DNA of 32,047 nucleotides from an uncultured Lachnospiraceae bacterium. Lineage in GTDB: Bacteria; Bacillota; Clostridia; Lachnospirales; Lachnospiraceae. This document shows positions 7,823 to 16,853 of the stretch, piece by piece. Each line of letters starts with the position of its first letter. Position 1 is the first letter of the stretch. The notes under the pieces were generated by a model that saw only the letters and a list, made by a program, of their open reading frames with translations, was not told where the DNA came from and ran no database searches. The stretch lies in assembly GCA_946403625.1 (NCBI GenBank), contig CAMJAP010000028.1, positions 1 through 32,047 of the forward strand, given 5' to 3'. Position numbers and translations under genes: made by a program.

Positions 7823-9112
7823 ATGCAGATCATTGAATTGAATGAAGCAAACAAGATCGAACTGAAAAAAACGCTGGAGAAGCGCAGCACCAATCACTTT
7901 GCGGATATCGAGGCGAAAGTAGCCGATATCATCGAAAACGTAAAAGCGAACGGAGATGCAGCGCTTTTTGATTATTCGGAGCGCTTTGATCATTATCACT
8001 TGACTGCAGACAATATCCGCGTGACCGAAGAAGAGATCAAAGAAGCGGTTGCAGCCGTGGATCCGGAGTTTATCCGCATTCTGGAAAAGGCTGCGGAGAA
8101 TATCCGTAAATTCCATGAGAAGCAGAAACGCTTAAGCTGGATCGAAACCCAGCCGGACGGAACCATTCTTGGACAGAAGTTTACGCCGTTAGAGATCGCC
8201 GGTGTTTATGTACCGGGCGGAAAAGCGGCATATCCGTCTTCTCTTTTGATGAGCGTGGTAACGGCAAAGGTAGCCGGTGTGGATCGTATCGTGATGCTGA
8301 CACCGCCGGGACAGGGTGGCGAGATCAGTAAAGAAACTCTGGCAGCCGCATCCATTGCCGGTGTGGATGAGATCTACCGCGTGGGGGGTGCGCAGGCCAT
8401 CGCAGCTATGGCGTACGGTACCGAAAGCATTCCCAAGGTACACAAGATCTGCGGCCCGGGCAATATCTTTGTTGCATTGGCAAAGAAGGCGGTATTCGGT
8501 CAGGTGAGCATCGATTCCGTGGCAGGACCGTCCGAGATCCTCGTGCTTGCGGATGAAACGGCAGAGCCGAAATATGTGGCAGCCGATCTGCTTTCTCAGG
8601 CGGAACATGACGAAATGGCATCGGCGATCCTGGTGACCACTTCCGCAAAACTGGCAGAAGAGGTAAAGGCAGAGATCGATCGTATGGTACCGACACTGGA
8701 GCGTAAAGAGATCATTGAGAAATCTCTGGATCAGTTCGGATTTATCTTTGTAGCAGATACTATGGACAATGCCGTAGCGGCAGTGAATGATATTGCTTCC
8801 GAACACCTGGAGATCATTACCAAAGATGCAATGCAGGTGATGACCAAGGTGCGCAATGCCGGTGCGATCTTTGTGGGACCGTACAGTTCGGAACCGCTGG
8901 GTGATTATTTCGCAGGACCGAATCACATCCTGCCCACCAACGGAACGGCGAAGTTCTTCTCACCGCTCAATGTGGATGATTTTGTGAAGAAGACCAGCAT
9001 CATTGCTTATTCGGAAGAAGCACTGAAGCGGGATTACAAGGACATTATGTTCTTTGCAAAGAAGGAAGGTCTGACGGCGCATGCCAATTCCATCGGCGTC
9101 AGATTTGAATAA
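7823..9112 (+). CDS. hisD: Histidinol dehydrogenase
   Basis: Zn-dependent, NAD-using enzyme that oxidises histidinol to histidine in two steps. The 429 residues match the family length. Signature stretches include GVYVPGGKAAYPSS, the VGGAQAIAAMAYGTE segment, KICGPGNIFVALAKK, and GPSEILVLAD. Zn ligands are recognisable in SQAEHDE (Gln and His), the Asp of DYFAGPNH and the His of TAHANSIGVRF. The conserved SEHLEI and GPNHILPTNGTAKFFSPL are present. It lies 15 bases after hisG and is clearly in the same operon. Confidence 0.98.
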   Translation: MQIIELNEANKIELKKTLEKRSTNHFADIEAKVADIIENVKANGDAALFDYSERFDHYHLTADNIRVTEEEIKEAVAAVDPEFIRILEKAAENIRKFHEKQKRLSWIETQPDGTILGQKFTPLEIAGVYVPGGKAAYPSSLLMSVVTAKVAGVDRIVMLTPPGQGGEISKETLAAASIAGVDEIYRVGGAQAIAAMAYGTESIPKVHKICGPGNIFVALAKKAVFGQVSIDSVAGPSEILVLADETAEPKYVAADLLSQAEHDEMASAILVTTSAKLAEEVKAEIDRMVPTLERKEIIEKSLDQFGFIFVADTMDNAVAAVNDIASEHLEIITKDAMQVMTKVRNAGAIFVGPYSSEPLGDYFAGPNHILPTNGTAKFFSPLNVDDFVKKTSIIAYSEEALKRDYKDIMFFAKKEGLTAHANSIGVRFE

Positions 9113-9154
9113 TAAGTAACAGAAGTTTCGAAATGTGGAACGGAGGGAAACAGG

Positions 9155-9739
9155 ATGCGGGAAGCAGAAGTTTCGCGTAAGACAAAAGAAACGGATATCA
9201 AGATCAAACTGGGGCTGGATGGCACCGGAGTATCCAAAGTAGACACCGGGATCGGATTTTTCGATCATATGCTGTCCGGATTTGCAAAACACGGTTTTAT
9301 GGATCTGGAGTGCAGTGTAAAAGGTGATCTGAATGTGGACGGACATCATACTGTGGAAGATACCGGTATCGTGCTGGGACAGGCACTGAAAGAAGCAGTC
9401 GGAGACAAGGCGGGGATGGTGCGTTACGGATCGTTCATTTTGCCGATGGATGATGCGCTGGTTCTGTGCTCCGTGGATTTTTGCGGAAGACCGTATTTTT
9501 CCTATGACTTGAATGTGAAAGAGGAACGCTGCGGCGAATTTGAAACCACACTGGCCAGAGAGTTCTTCTATGCGGTGTCCTATTCGGCAGGCATCAATCT
9601 GCACTTAAAACAGATTTCCGGCGAAAACGGACATCACATTCTGGAGGCAGCATTCAAAGCCTTCGGTAAAGCCGTGGATGCGGCAACACAGCTGGATCCG
9701 AGAGTACAGGGCGTACTCAGTACCAAAGGCAATCTTTGA
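9155..9739 (+). CDS. hisB: Imidazoleglycerol-phosphate dehydratase
   Basis: Mn-dependent dehydratase that converts imidazole glycerol phosphate to imidazole acetol phosphate. The 194 residues form the single-domain enzyme, without the phosphatase domain of the enterobacterial bifunctional HisB. The family metal and substrate motifs are visible: GIGFFDHMLSGFAKHG, DGHHTVEDTGI, and ENGHHILEAAFKAFGKAV near the C-terminus. A GGAGGG precedes the ATG at 9155. It is 42 bases after hisD. Confidence 0.98.
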   Translation: MREAEVSRKTKETDIKIKLGLDGTGVSKVDTGIGFFDHMLSGFAKHGFMDLECSVKGDLNVDGHHTVEDTGIVLGQALKEAVGDKAGMVRYGSFILPMDDALVLCSVDFCGRPYFSYDLNVKEERCGEFETTLAREFFYAVSYSAGINLHLKQISGENGHHILEAAFKAFGKAVDAATQLDPRVQGVLSTKGNL

Positions 9740-9792
9740 TCCGGATTGCAATGAAATTATGAAAAAAAATTGTTTTACTATAGAGGGCGATT

Positions 9793-11091
9793 ATGAAAAA
9801 GAAATTTACAGCAGCGATCTATCTGTATCAGGGCAAGGCAGTCAAGAGCCGCATGGATCGCACGGCATTGGAAGAAACACCGGAAGAGCTGGCAAAGGCA
9901 TTTTCCGATTACTGCGTGGATGAGATCCTGGTATTTGACTTGTCCGAAAACGACGCAGAGCATGATGTATCCATCGGTGAGTTGAAAAAGATCACGGCAG
10001 CTGCGGAAGTTCCCGTGGTGGGCTGCGGAAACATCAAGCGTTTCGAAGATGTTAAGAAGATCCTGTATGCGGGATGCGCCAAGGCGGCATTGAACTTTGC
10101 AAAAGACGGCAATGTGGAGCTGGCCGAGGATGTGGCCAAGCGTTTCGGAAAAGACCGTATCCTGGCTTGCGTTGGTAATGTAAATGAAGTTACCAAGAAC
10201 ACCAATGCGATCCATGAGTTTATCTCCGAACTGATCGTGGTGAACAGCGATGACCACTATGCAGGCGGTACGGTAACGGAAGTAATGGGCGTTTCGGAAG
10301 TACCGGTACTGGTACCTATGCCGGATGCAGCACCGGGCCAGATCGCAGGACTGTTAGGCAAAGAAAAGCTGGCCGGAGTCTTCGGACCGTTGGTGAATGC
10401 CAATGCGAAAGAGATCAACTCCATCAAGGCATTCTGCTCCGAGAGCGGTGTGGATGTCGACGGTTTTGATGCAAAACTGAAGTTTTCGGATCTGACCGTC
10501 AATGCGGACGGACTGATCCCGGTGGTGGTACAGGATTATCGTACCAAGGAAGTGCTGATGCTGGCGTATATGAACGAGCAGGCCTTTGATACCACCATCC
10601 AGACCGGACGTATGACCTATTATTCCCGCAGCCGCAAGAGCCAGTGGGTAAAGGGTGAGACCAGCGGACATTTCCAGTATGTAAAGAGCCTGCATGCGGA
10701 TTGCGATAAGGATACTTTGCTGGCAAAGGTCAGCCAGATCGGTGCGGCTTGCCATACCGGTAACCGCAGCTGCTTCTTCAACGAGATCGTGAAGAAGGAT
10801 TATCTGGATGCGGATCCGATGAAGGTATTTACGGATGTGTACGATGTGATCATGGATCGCAAGGTGCATCCGAAGGAAGGATCTTATACCAATTATCTGT
10901 TTGATAAGGGTATCGACAAGATCTTAAAGAAAGTGGGCGAGGAGTGTACGGAGATCGTCATCGCAGCGAAGAATCCGGACAAGGAAGAGATCAAGTATGA
11001 GATCTCGGATTTCCTCTATCACGTAATGGTGCTGATGGCAGAGCGCGGCGTGACCTGGGAAGAGATCACCCGGGAACTCGCAAGAAGGTAA
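9793..11091 (+). CDS. hisIE: HisF/HisA-like pseudo-barrel fused to bifunctional HisIE
   Basis: The C-terminal half is a complete HisIE, which hydrolyses phosphoribosyl-ATP and opens the phosphoribosyl-AMP ring. HisI (about residues 235-345) has [14 protein letters not shown], the metal-site ADCDKDTLL and CHTGNRSCF; HisE (about 350-432) has [15 protein letters not shown]. The first 225 residues resemble a TIM-barrel of the HisF/HisA family: [13 protein letters not shown] and [15 protein letters not shown] align by eye with HisF. The catalytic Asp of strand 1 (CLDVKDG in HisF) is Tyr10 here, GGGI is GCGN, and the second catalytic Asp region reads ACVGNV (G128). The domain is therefore probably not a working cyclase or isomerase. 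The ATG has GAGGG at 9783-9787. Confidence 0.88.
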   Translation: MKKKFTAAIYLYQGKAVKSRMDRTALEETPEELAKAFSDYCVDEILVFDLSENDAEHDVSIGELKKITAAAEVPVVGCGNIKRFEDVKKILYAGCAKAALNFAKDGNVELAEDVAKRFGKDRILACVGNVNEVTKNTNAIHEFISELIVVNSDDHYAGGTVTEVMGVSEVPVLVPMPDAAPGQIAGLLGKEKLAGVFGPLVNANAKEINSIKAFCSESGVDVDGFDAKLKFSDLTVNADGLIPVVVQDYRTKEVLMLAYMNEQAFDTTIQTGRMTYYSRSRKSQWVKGETSGHFQYVKSLHADCDKDTLLAKVSQIGAACHTGNRSCFFNEIVKKDYLDADPMKVFTDVYDVIMDRKVHPKEGSYTNYLFDKGIDKILKKVGEECTEIVIAAKNPDKEEIKYEISDFLYHVMVLMAERGVTWEEITRELARR

Positions 11092-11095
11092 AGGT

Positions 11096-12973
11096 ATGGA
11101 TTTTTCGGAAAGAAAACTTGCCCTGTCTCATGAGATACTGATGCAGGTAGAGAAACCGTCGCAGTATACCGGCGGTGAGTTGAATAGTGTCATGAAAAAA
11201 GCGGATCAGGTAAAGGTCCGCTTTGCTATGTGTTTTCCCGATATTTACGAGATCGGTATGTCCCATCTGGGAATGCAGATTTTGTACGGATTGATGAATA
11301 CCTACGAGGATGTATGGTGTGAGCGTGTGTTCTCGCCGTGGAAGGATCTCGATGCGATCATGCGCAGGGATCATATTCCTCTGTTTGCACTGGAGAGTCA
11401 GGATCCGGTGAAGGAATTTGATTTTCTCGGAATGACCCTGCAGTACGAGATGTGCTATGCCAATATCCTGCAGGTATTGGATCTGGCGGGGATTCCGTTT
11501 CACGCAACGGAAAGAAACGAAGAAGATCCCATTGTGATCGGCGGCGGACCTTGTGTATACAATACAGAACCGATCGCGGAATTCTTTGATATGTTCTATA
11601 TCGGAGAGGGCGAAGTCATGTATCGTCGTCTCTTTGATCTGTATGAAGAGTGCAAAGAGAAAGGAATTTCCAGACAGGAATTCCTGCATAAGGCGACGCA
11701 GATCGAGGGCATCTATGTGCCGTCTCTGTATGATGTGGAATACAACGAAGACGGTACCTTAAAGAGCATGACGCCGAAATATGAGGATGTTCCGGAGCGG
11801 GTGCGTAAGGTGCTGGTCAAAGATATGGATGCGAGTTACTATCCGGAGAAGCCGGTGGTACCGTTTATCCGTGCAGCACAGGACCGTGCGGTTTTGGAAG
11901 TGCAGCGTGGTTGTATCCGCGGATGCCGTTTCTGCCAGGCGGGACAGATCTACAAGCCGGTGCGGGAACGCAATGTGGATACGCTGATGAAACATGCGGA
12001 AGCCATCCTGCAGAATACCGGTTATGAAGAGATTTCGCTCAGTTCCTTAAGTACCTCGGATCACTCCGGTCTGAAGGAACTGTTGGAAGAGCTGATCGGG
12101 GAATGCAACCGCAGAAAGATCAATATCTCCCTGCCGTCCCTGCGTATCGACGCGTTTTCACTGGATGTCATGAACAAAGTGCAGGATGTGAAGAAGAACA
12201 GTCTGACCTTTGCACCGGAAGCAGGCAGTCAGCGTATGCGTAACGTGATCAATAAGGGTCTGACCCAGGACGATATCTTAAACGGTGCAACCCTGGCGTT
12301 TAAGGGCGGCTGGAATAAGGTGAAACTCTACTTTATGCTGGGACTGCCCTTTGAACAGGAAGACGACGTACGTGCGATCGCGGAACTGTGTAATGAGATC
12401 GCCAAGGTGTATTACGAGACAGTGCCGAAGGATCAGAGAAACGGGCGCGTGCAGATCACGGCCAGTTCCTCGTTCTTTGTACCCAAGCCCTTTACGGCGT
12501 TCCAGTGGGCACCCATGGATACCATGGAGCATTTCCTGGATAAGGCATCGTTGTGTAAGCGCAGTGTGCGGGAACAGTTGAATCAGAAGTCCATCACCTA
12601 TCATTACCACGAGGCCGGAACCACCATCATCGAAGGCATCTTTGCCAGAGGCGACCGTAAGGTAGCGGCAGCGATCGAGTGGGCCTATAAGGATGGCGCG
12701 CTCTTTGATGCCTGGACGGAGCAGTTTTCCTACGAGCGCTGGATCAAAGCCTTTGAAGAATGCGGCGTGGATTATGAAAACTACATCTTCCGGGAGCGCG
12801 GAGAAGACGAATTGTTCCCCTGGGATTATGTGGATTGCGGCGTAAAGAAGGAATGGCTGTTGAACGAATGGCGCCGCGCAAGGCAGGAAGTGACAACCTC
12901 CAACTGCAGGGATAAATGCAGCGGCTGCGGTTGTGCAAGTTATCAGTGTGGGATCTGTGTGAAGAAAAGATGA
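11096..12973 (+). CDS. TIGR03960-type radical SAM protein
   Basis: Predicted radical S-adenosylmethionine enzyme of 625 residues, of the family found paired with DUF2344/TIGR03936. The N-terminal 190 residues look like a B12-binding-type Rossmann region (MCFPDIYEIGMSHLGMQILYG, VIGGGPCVYNTEP). The cluster motif CxxxCxxC is C273-IRGC277-RFC280, followed by the typical FAPEAGSQRMRNVINKG. The C-terminus ends in a second Cys cluster (CRDKCSGCGCASYQCGIC) that could hold another Fe-S centre. The substrate is not known to me. It begins four bases after hisIE, so it may be read with the histidine operon, and its stop overlaps the next gene as ATGA. Confidence 0.92.
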   Translation: MDFSERKLALSHEILMQVEKPSQYTGGELNSVMKKADQVKVRFAMCFPDIYEIGMSHLGMQILYGLMNTYEDVWCERVFSPWKDLDAIMRRDHIPLFALESQDPVKEFDFLGMTLQYEMCYANILQVLDLAGIPFHATERNEEDPIVIGGGPCVYNTEPIAEFFDMFYIGEGEVMYRRLFDLYEECKEKGISRQEFLHKATQIEGIYVPSLYDVEYNEDGTLKSMTPKYEDVPERVRKVLVKDMDASYYPEKPVVPFIRAAQDRAVLEVQRGCIRGCRFCQAGQIYKPVRERNVDTLMKHAEAILQNTGYEEISLSSLSTSDHSGLKELLEELIGECNRRKINISLPSLRIDAFSLDVMNKVQDVKKNSLTFAPEAGSQRMRNVINKGLTQDDILNGATLAFKGGWNKVKLYFMLGLPFEQEDDVRAIAELCNEIAKVYYETVPKDQRNGRVQITASSSFFVPKPFTAFQWAPMDTMEHFLDKASLCKRSVREQLNQKSITYHYHEAGTTIIEGIFARGDRKVAAAIEWAYKDGALFDAWTEQFSYERWIKAFEECGVDYENYIFRERGEDELFPWDYVDCGVKKEWLLNEWRRARQEVTTSNCRDKCSGCGCASYQCGICVKKR

Positions 12974-13716
12974 GTATAACGGTACGATTTAAATTTGCGA
13001 GAAAAGGTCCGGTGCGCTATCTGGGGCATCTGGATATGTTGCGCTATTTTCAGAAAGCGGTGATGCGGTCCGGGATCCCGGCAAAATATACCGAAGGCTT
13101 TCATCCGCATCAGATCATGTCCTTTGCCTATCCGCTGGGTGTGGCCATGGAGACGGACGGCGACTATATGGATCTGGAGCTGACGGAGGAAGTTTCGCCG
13201 GAGGAATTGAGCGATGCGTTGAATGCGGTGATGCAGGAAGGGATCCGTATCTGCGGAGCGGCACGACTTCCGGAGAAAGCACCCAATGCCATGGCAAGTG
13301 TGGCAGCGGCGGATTATGAGATCCATGTGGACGGCGCGCATCCGGAGAAACTGCAGGACGTTTTGATGACTGCAGCAGTCAACCTGATGAAGGAAGAGGT
13401 TTTGTTGCTCGGAAAACCGCAGGAGGACGCAACCAGTTCTGCGGATCACCGGAAAAAGGGCAGCAAGAAAGAAAAGAAAGCAAAAGATATCCGGCCGGGT
13501 ATCCTTTCCCTTACCGCGGAGGAACGGGAACCGGTGCTACGGATGCGTCTGTTGAGCGGCAGTGCGTTAAACGTACGACCGGCAGATGTATTTTCACTGC
13601 TTGCCGAGCGTGTCCCGGAGGAAGAACTTTGTGCGGTACGCATTATCCGCAAAGAGATCTACGGAGAAAAGGACGGCGCATTCGTTCCGTTACTGGATAT
13701 GGGGGCGGAAGCGTGA
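12970..13716 (+). CDS. DUF2344 / TIGR03936 protein
   Basis: Partner of the radical SAM gene; in some bacteria the two are one polypeptide. From ATG 12970 it has 248 residues, beginning MSITVRFKFARKGPVRYLGHLDMLRYFQKA, the family's hallmark, with KYTEGFHPHQIMSFAYPLGVAMETDGDYMDL. A Lys-rich linker lies near residues 160-175. An upstream in-frame ATG at 12916 lies inside the previous gene and adds residues unlike the family, so 12970 is preferred; it overlaps the previous stop by four bases. The family has been suspected of a tRNA or rRNA modification role, which I cannot confirm from the sequence. Confidence 0.9.
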   Translation: MSITVRFKFARKGPVRYLGHLDMLRYFQKAVMRSGIPAKYTEGFHPHQIMSFAYPLGVAMETDGDYMDLELTEEVSPEELSDALNAVMQEGIRICGAARLPEKAPNAMASVAAADYEIHVDGAHPEKLQDVLMTAAVNLMKEEVLLLGKPQEDATSSADHRKKGSKKEKKAKDIRPGILSLTAEEREPVLRMRLLSGSALNVRPADVFSLLAERVPEEELCAVRIIRKEIYGEKDGAFVPLLDMGAEA

Positions 13717-14951
13717 ATTTGCAAAAGGCTGCGGTTCGGACACAGCAACTATCGGAAATGAATACCGAGGCGATGCGTACGCTGGTCTATTCGGTGCCGG
13801 ATGAAGAAGGCCGGATGTGGACGGTGATCTACTATATCGAGCAGGGACGTATCACCGGGGTTCTTACGGAACAACAGAATGCAGTGCATGTCGGAGATAT
13901 CTGGCTGGGCAGGATCGTACAGAATGCCCGCTCCATCGGTGCGTCCTTTGCGGATACCGAGGGCGGGCGTTTTTTTCTGCCGGGGATCCATAAGATCGGG
14001 AGTATGCTGCCGATTCGGGTGGAAACACTTCCGTTTCGGGAAAAACTGGCGAAGGCGACGCTGAAACTGTCGATGAAGGGCAGCTATACGGTGGTGAGCT
14101 GCGAAGGCATGGGATTTACCTATTCCAAAAAGCTGGATGCGCAGCAGAAGCAGCGTTTGCAGGAACTGGCCGGCACCGAAGCAGTGCAGTCGATCGCAAA
14201 AGGCGGAGATTACCGGATTCTGTTTCGAACGAATGCGGGAGAGACGGAACCGGAAGAGATCGTAAAAGAACTGCAGGCATTGGACGAAAGTCTTGCCGGA
14301 GTGCGGAAAAAGGCAGAGGAAGAGCAACGCTGCACCAGACTCTATACGGCGGATTCCGTACTCTTCGAGAGCGTCAGAAAAACGGTGCGCGATGGCGGAA
14401 TCTGGATCACGGCTTCGGAAGAACTGTACCGGGAGGCTTTGGAGGTCGCTGCGAAGCTTGGAGCAGATGCTTCAAGTATACGGTTTTATGAGGATACGTC
14501 CATTTCCATGTCCGCGTTGTACGGTATGCAGAATAAATTGAAACGGATCTTGTCGGAACGTGTCTGGCTGGATTCCGGAGCAGAGATCGTGATCACCGAA
14601 GCGGAAGCGATGTGCGTGATCGATGTCAATTCGGCCAGGATCCAAACGGCGAACGGAAAGAGCAGGGAAGAAGTGTTTTTGAAGCTGAATCTGGAAGCGG
14701 CAAGGGAAATCCGGGACCAGATCTTAGCACGTAATATCAGTGGCACGATATTGATCGATTTTGTCAGTATGGAAAGCAAAGAAAGTGAAACAATATTGCT
14801 TTCGGAGATGCGTAACCTCTGCAAGGGGCTTTTTCCGCCCATAAAGGTCGTAGACATAACAAAATTAGGCATTATGGAAACCACGAGGCAGAGACTTGAA
14901 GGAAGCATTCGTGAGAAAAGAGATCTTTTGAATAAAACGATATTGATCTAG
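13713..14951 (+). CDS. rng: Ribonuclease E/G-type endonuclease, short form
   Basis: RNase E/G family endoribonuclease, 412 residues from a GTG at 13713 that overlaps the previous stop (GTGA), with GGGGGCGG just upstream; an ATG at 13758 is the main alternative. The N-terminal S1-like region appears at VGDIWLGRIVQNARSIGASFAD. The two catalytic Mg-binding Asp residues are D304 (VIDVNSAR) and D349 (ILIDFVSME), almost the same numbers as in E. coli RNase E (303, 346). The protein stops soon after METTRQRLEGSI and has no CPxC Zn-link, which joins subunits in the E. coli enzymes. In many Clostridia this trio precedes rplU-rpmA; here a terminator follows. Confidence 0.9.
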   Translation: MNLQKAAVRTQQLSEMNTEAMRTLVYSVPDEEGRMWTVIYYIEQGRITGVLTEQQNAVHVGDIWLGRIVQNARSIGASFADTEGGRFFLPGIHKIGSMLPIRVETLPFREKLAKATLKLSMKGSYTVVSCEGMGFTYSKKLDAQQKQRLQELAGTEAVQSIAKGGDYRILFRTNAGETEPEEIVKELQALDESLAGVRKKAEEEQRCTRLYTADSVLFESVRKTVRDGGIWITASEELYREALEVAAKLGADASSIRFYEDTSISMSALYGMQNKLKRILSERVWLDSGAEIVITEAEAMCVIDVNSARIQTANGKSREEVFLKLNLEAAREIRDQILARNISGTILIDFVSMESKESETILLSEMRNLCKGLFPPIKVVDITKLGIMETTRQRLEGSIREKRDLLNKTILI

Positions 14952-15012
14952 TCGGATCAAAAAGTGAATTAATTCAGGATATTCTTTGCACAATATGAGT
15001 TGAAATGGCGAA

Positions 15013-15056
15013 ATGCTCGCGAGGGGCCCGAAAGGCTCTTGAAACGGGCATTTTTT
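15013..15056 (+). terminator. Terminator after the rng gene
   Basis: ATGCTCG at 15013-15019 pairs with CGGGCAT at 15045-15051 (one G-U), with an inner paired stretch around AGGGGCC and GGCTCTT, and six T residues at 15051-15056. It closes the long transcript that may run from hisZ. Confidence 0.88.
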
Positions 15057-15067
15057 ATTGTTATAGT
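15039..15067 (+). promoter_or_regulatory. Candidate promoter embedded in the terminator
   Basis: TTGAAA (15039-15044) and TATAGT (15062-15067), 17 bases apart. The -35 lies in the 3' arm of the terminator hairpin. It would drive the two paralogs with a leader of about 90 bases that includes a TTCTGC/GCAGAA inverted repeat (15118-15137). It is the only well-spaced pair I found in this 211-base gap. Confidence 0.55.
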
Positions 15068-15163
15068 AAAATAACATAAAAGGCGAAAAGCCCGCACTAT
15101 GTGATTTGTAAAAAGCATTCTGCAGAAAAAGGCAGAACCTATATTTTACAGGAGGGATAAGAA

Positions 15164-16831
15164 ATGGCAGTAAAAGAGTATCAGTGCAATTGGGGTAGCA
15201 GCTTGAAATCATTCTTGTCTGTGAAGCAGGAAAAATTATCATTGCGTACCGATGATACCAGACCGGACAGTGTAAAGATCTCCGGACGCGGTTACATCTG
15301 CAATGAAGAAGGGAAGAACGAATATATTTCCACTTTCGAGTATGAAGCGAAAGAGATCCGTGACATCAAAAAAGGTGAATTTCAGGGTGCGGACGCACTG
15401 GTGATCGTAATGCCGTTGCAGACACTGTATGGTGTTAAGAATACACAGACCATCCTTCCGGGCCTGAAGGATATGAATAAGGCAATGGAAGAAGTGATCG
15501 CATTGGTTAAGGCAGCCGGCGGTATGCAGCAGGGCGAGCCTTCCAAACCGGCAGCAAGTGCAAAACCGGCTACTCCGGCAGCACCGGCAGCGGCAGCAAA
15601 ACCGGCACCGAAGCCGGCAGCATCTCCGAAGCCTGCAGCAGCACCTGCAGCACCGGCTCCTGCACCGGCAGCACCGAAGCCTGCAGCAGCACCGGCTCCG
15701 ACTCCTGCGGCAGCTCCTGCACCGGCAGCACCGAAGCCTGCAGCAGCACCGACTCCGACACCGGTTGTTCCGGCGTATACACCGTCCCAGACCGCTGTAG
15801 CAGCAGCAACTGCAGCAGCTCCGGCCGTTCCGGGCGCTCCGGGCAAGAAGAAAGAAGGCTTCGAGCAGAAGATGAAGAAGCTGGATATTATGCACGAGTC
15901 CGGTATGTGTACGGATGAAGAGTACAAAGAGAAGAAACTGAAACTGATCTGCGATGAGAAGGGTATGAACGGCTTCTATGAGAAGATCCAGAAGATCTTT
16001 GCTATGAAGAAAGCGGGAATGCTTTCCGAAGGCGAGTTCGAGATCAAGAAGGAAGAGATCATCGATGAGTGCTTTGACGAGACCGTTAAGGATCTGAACG
16101 TATTCCGTGATAATACGGCGAAACTGCCGATCATGGTAATGAGCGAACTGATCGACCCGATCACCTTTGACCAGAAGAAAGACAGACTCATCCGCAGCGT
16201 AGCTTATAACCCGATGGATGATAACGATACCTTCACATTGAAACTGCAGAAACTGCCGATCCTGGTAGATGCGGATGTGATCCCTCGTGCAGAGTTTGAA
16301 AGCGATAAGGCACAGCTCAAATCGATGTTGGATCCGAATGCTGCAGACAGCCTGGAAGTTCTGGATATGAAGCTTTCCAGATGGCCGGCAATGGTAGTAG
16401 CAGGAACCGCTACCGATGCAGAGTTTGAGGAAAGAAAGCAGCGTATGATCTCTGAAGTAATGGCTATGCCGGCTGCGGACGAATACAGCTTCAAGAACAA
16501 GGTAGACCGTGTAATGCTGATGTATCAGAAGACCTGGCTGAACGAAATGGGCTACCACGATAAGAAGGTTGTGATCGCAAACGAAGTAGCTGCAATGCCG
16601 GATTATGTACTTCGTACCAGACTGTATATGGTAGCAAGAGATTGCGGTCTGATCACGGCGAACGACTTCGAAGAGAAGAAGCAGGCCCTGATCGGTGAGG
16701 TATTTGCACCGTACGCAGATATGGATGAATTCCAGGAAAAAGTCGGAATGTTGCTTAAATTAAAAGACGGTGGTATTATTACCGAGGAAGAATTCAATCA
16801 GTATAAGACAAAATTGATGAATGATCTGTAA
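15164..16831 (+). CDS. Unknown protein with eight SHOCT-like repeats, copy 1
   Basis: Not a gene I recognise; 555 residues, no signal peptide or membrane segment, so probably cytoplasmic. Residues 1-120 form a domain starting with a CNWGSSLKSFL motif and ending in a helix, possibly PH-like (weak inference). Residues 120-228 are an Ala/Pro linker. Residues 233-555 are eight tandem units of about 36-43 residues, each with a Leu-rich helix followed by an aromatic-x-x-x-Lys helix: DEEYKEKKLKLI, EGEFEIKKEEII, PITFDQKKDRLI, RAEFESDKAQLK, DAEFEERKQRMI, EMGYHDKKVVIA, ANDFEEKKQALI, EEEFNQYKTKLM. This is the shape of the SHOCT domain, normally a single short C-terminal unit. GGAGGG at 15151-15156 sets the start. 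Confidence 0.85.
   Translation: MAVKEYQCNWGSSLKSFLSVKQEKLSLRTDDTRPDSVKISGRGYICNEEGKNEYISTFEYEAKEIRDIKKGEFQGADALVIVMPLQTLYGVKNTQTILPGLKDMNKAMEEVIALVKAAGGMQQGEPSKPAASAKPATPAAPAAAAKPAPKPAASPKPAAAPAAPAPAPAAPKPAAAPAPTPAAAPAPAAPKPAAAPTPTPVVPAYTPSQTAVAAATAAAPAVPGAPGKKKEGFEQKMKKLDIMHESGMCTDEEYKEKKLKLICDEKGMNGFYEKIQKIFAMKKAGMLSEGEFEIKKEEIIDECFDETVKDLNVFRDNTAKLPIMVMSELIDPITFDQKKDRLIRSVAYNPMDDNDTFTLKLQKLPILVDADVIPRAEFESDKAQLKSMLDPNAADSLEVLDMKLSRWPAMVVAGTATDAEFEERKQRMISEVMAMPAADEYSFKNKVDRVMLMYQKTWLNEMGYHDKKVVIANEVAAMPDYVLRTRLYMVARDCGLITANDFEEKKQALIGEVFAPYADMDEFQEKVGMLLKLKDGGIITEEEFNQYKTKLMNDL
15521..15847 (+). repeat. Ala/Pro-rich low-complexity linker in copy 1
   Basis: Codes for about 109 residues made almost only of Ala, Pro, Lys and Thr (patterns such as APKPAAAPAP), built from repeated GCA/CCG codons. 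It joins the N-terminal domain to the repeat block and should be extended and flexible, like the linkers of biotin- and lipoyl-carrier proteins. Confidence 0.9.
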
Positions 16832-16853
16832 AATTTAAGGGGAGGAACATCCG

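Noticed and set aside
15239..16558. Long minus-strand frame of 439 codons opposite the first repeat paralog
   Set aside because: It is the reverse of GCA/CCG-rich coding DNA and yields runs of Arg, Cys and Ser; no ribosome binding site or known motif, and the + strand gene is clearly better.
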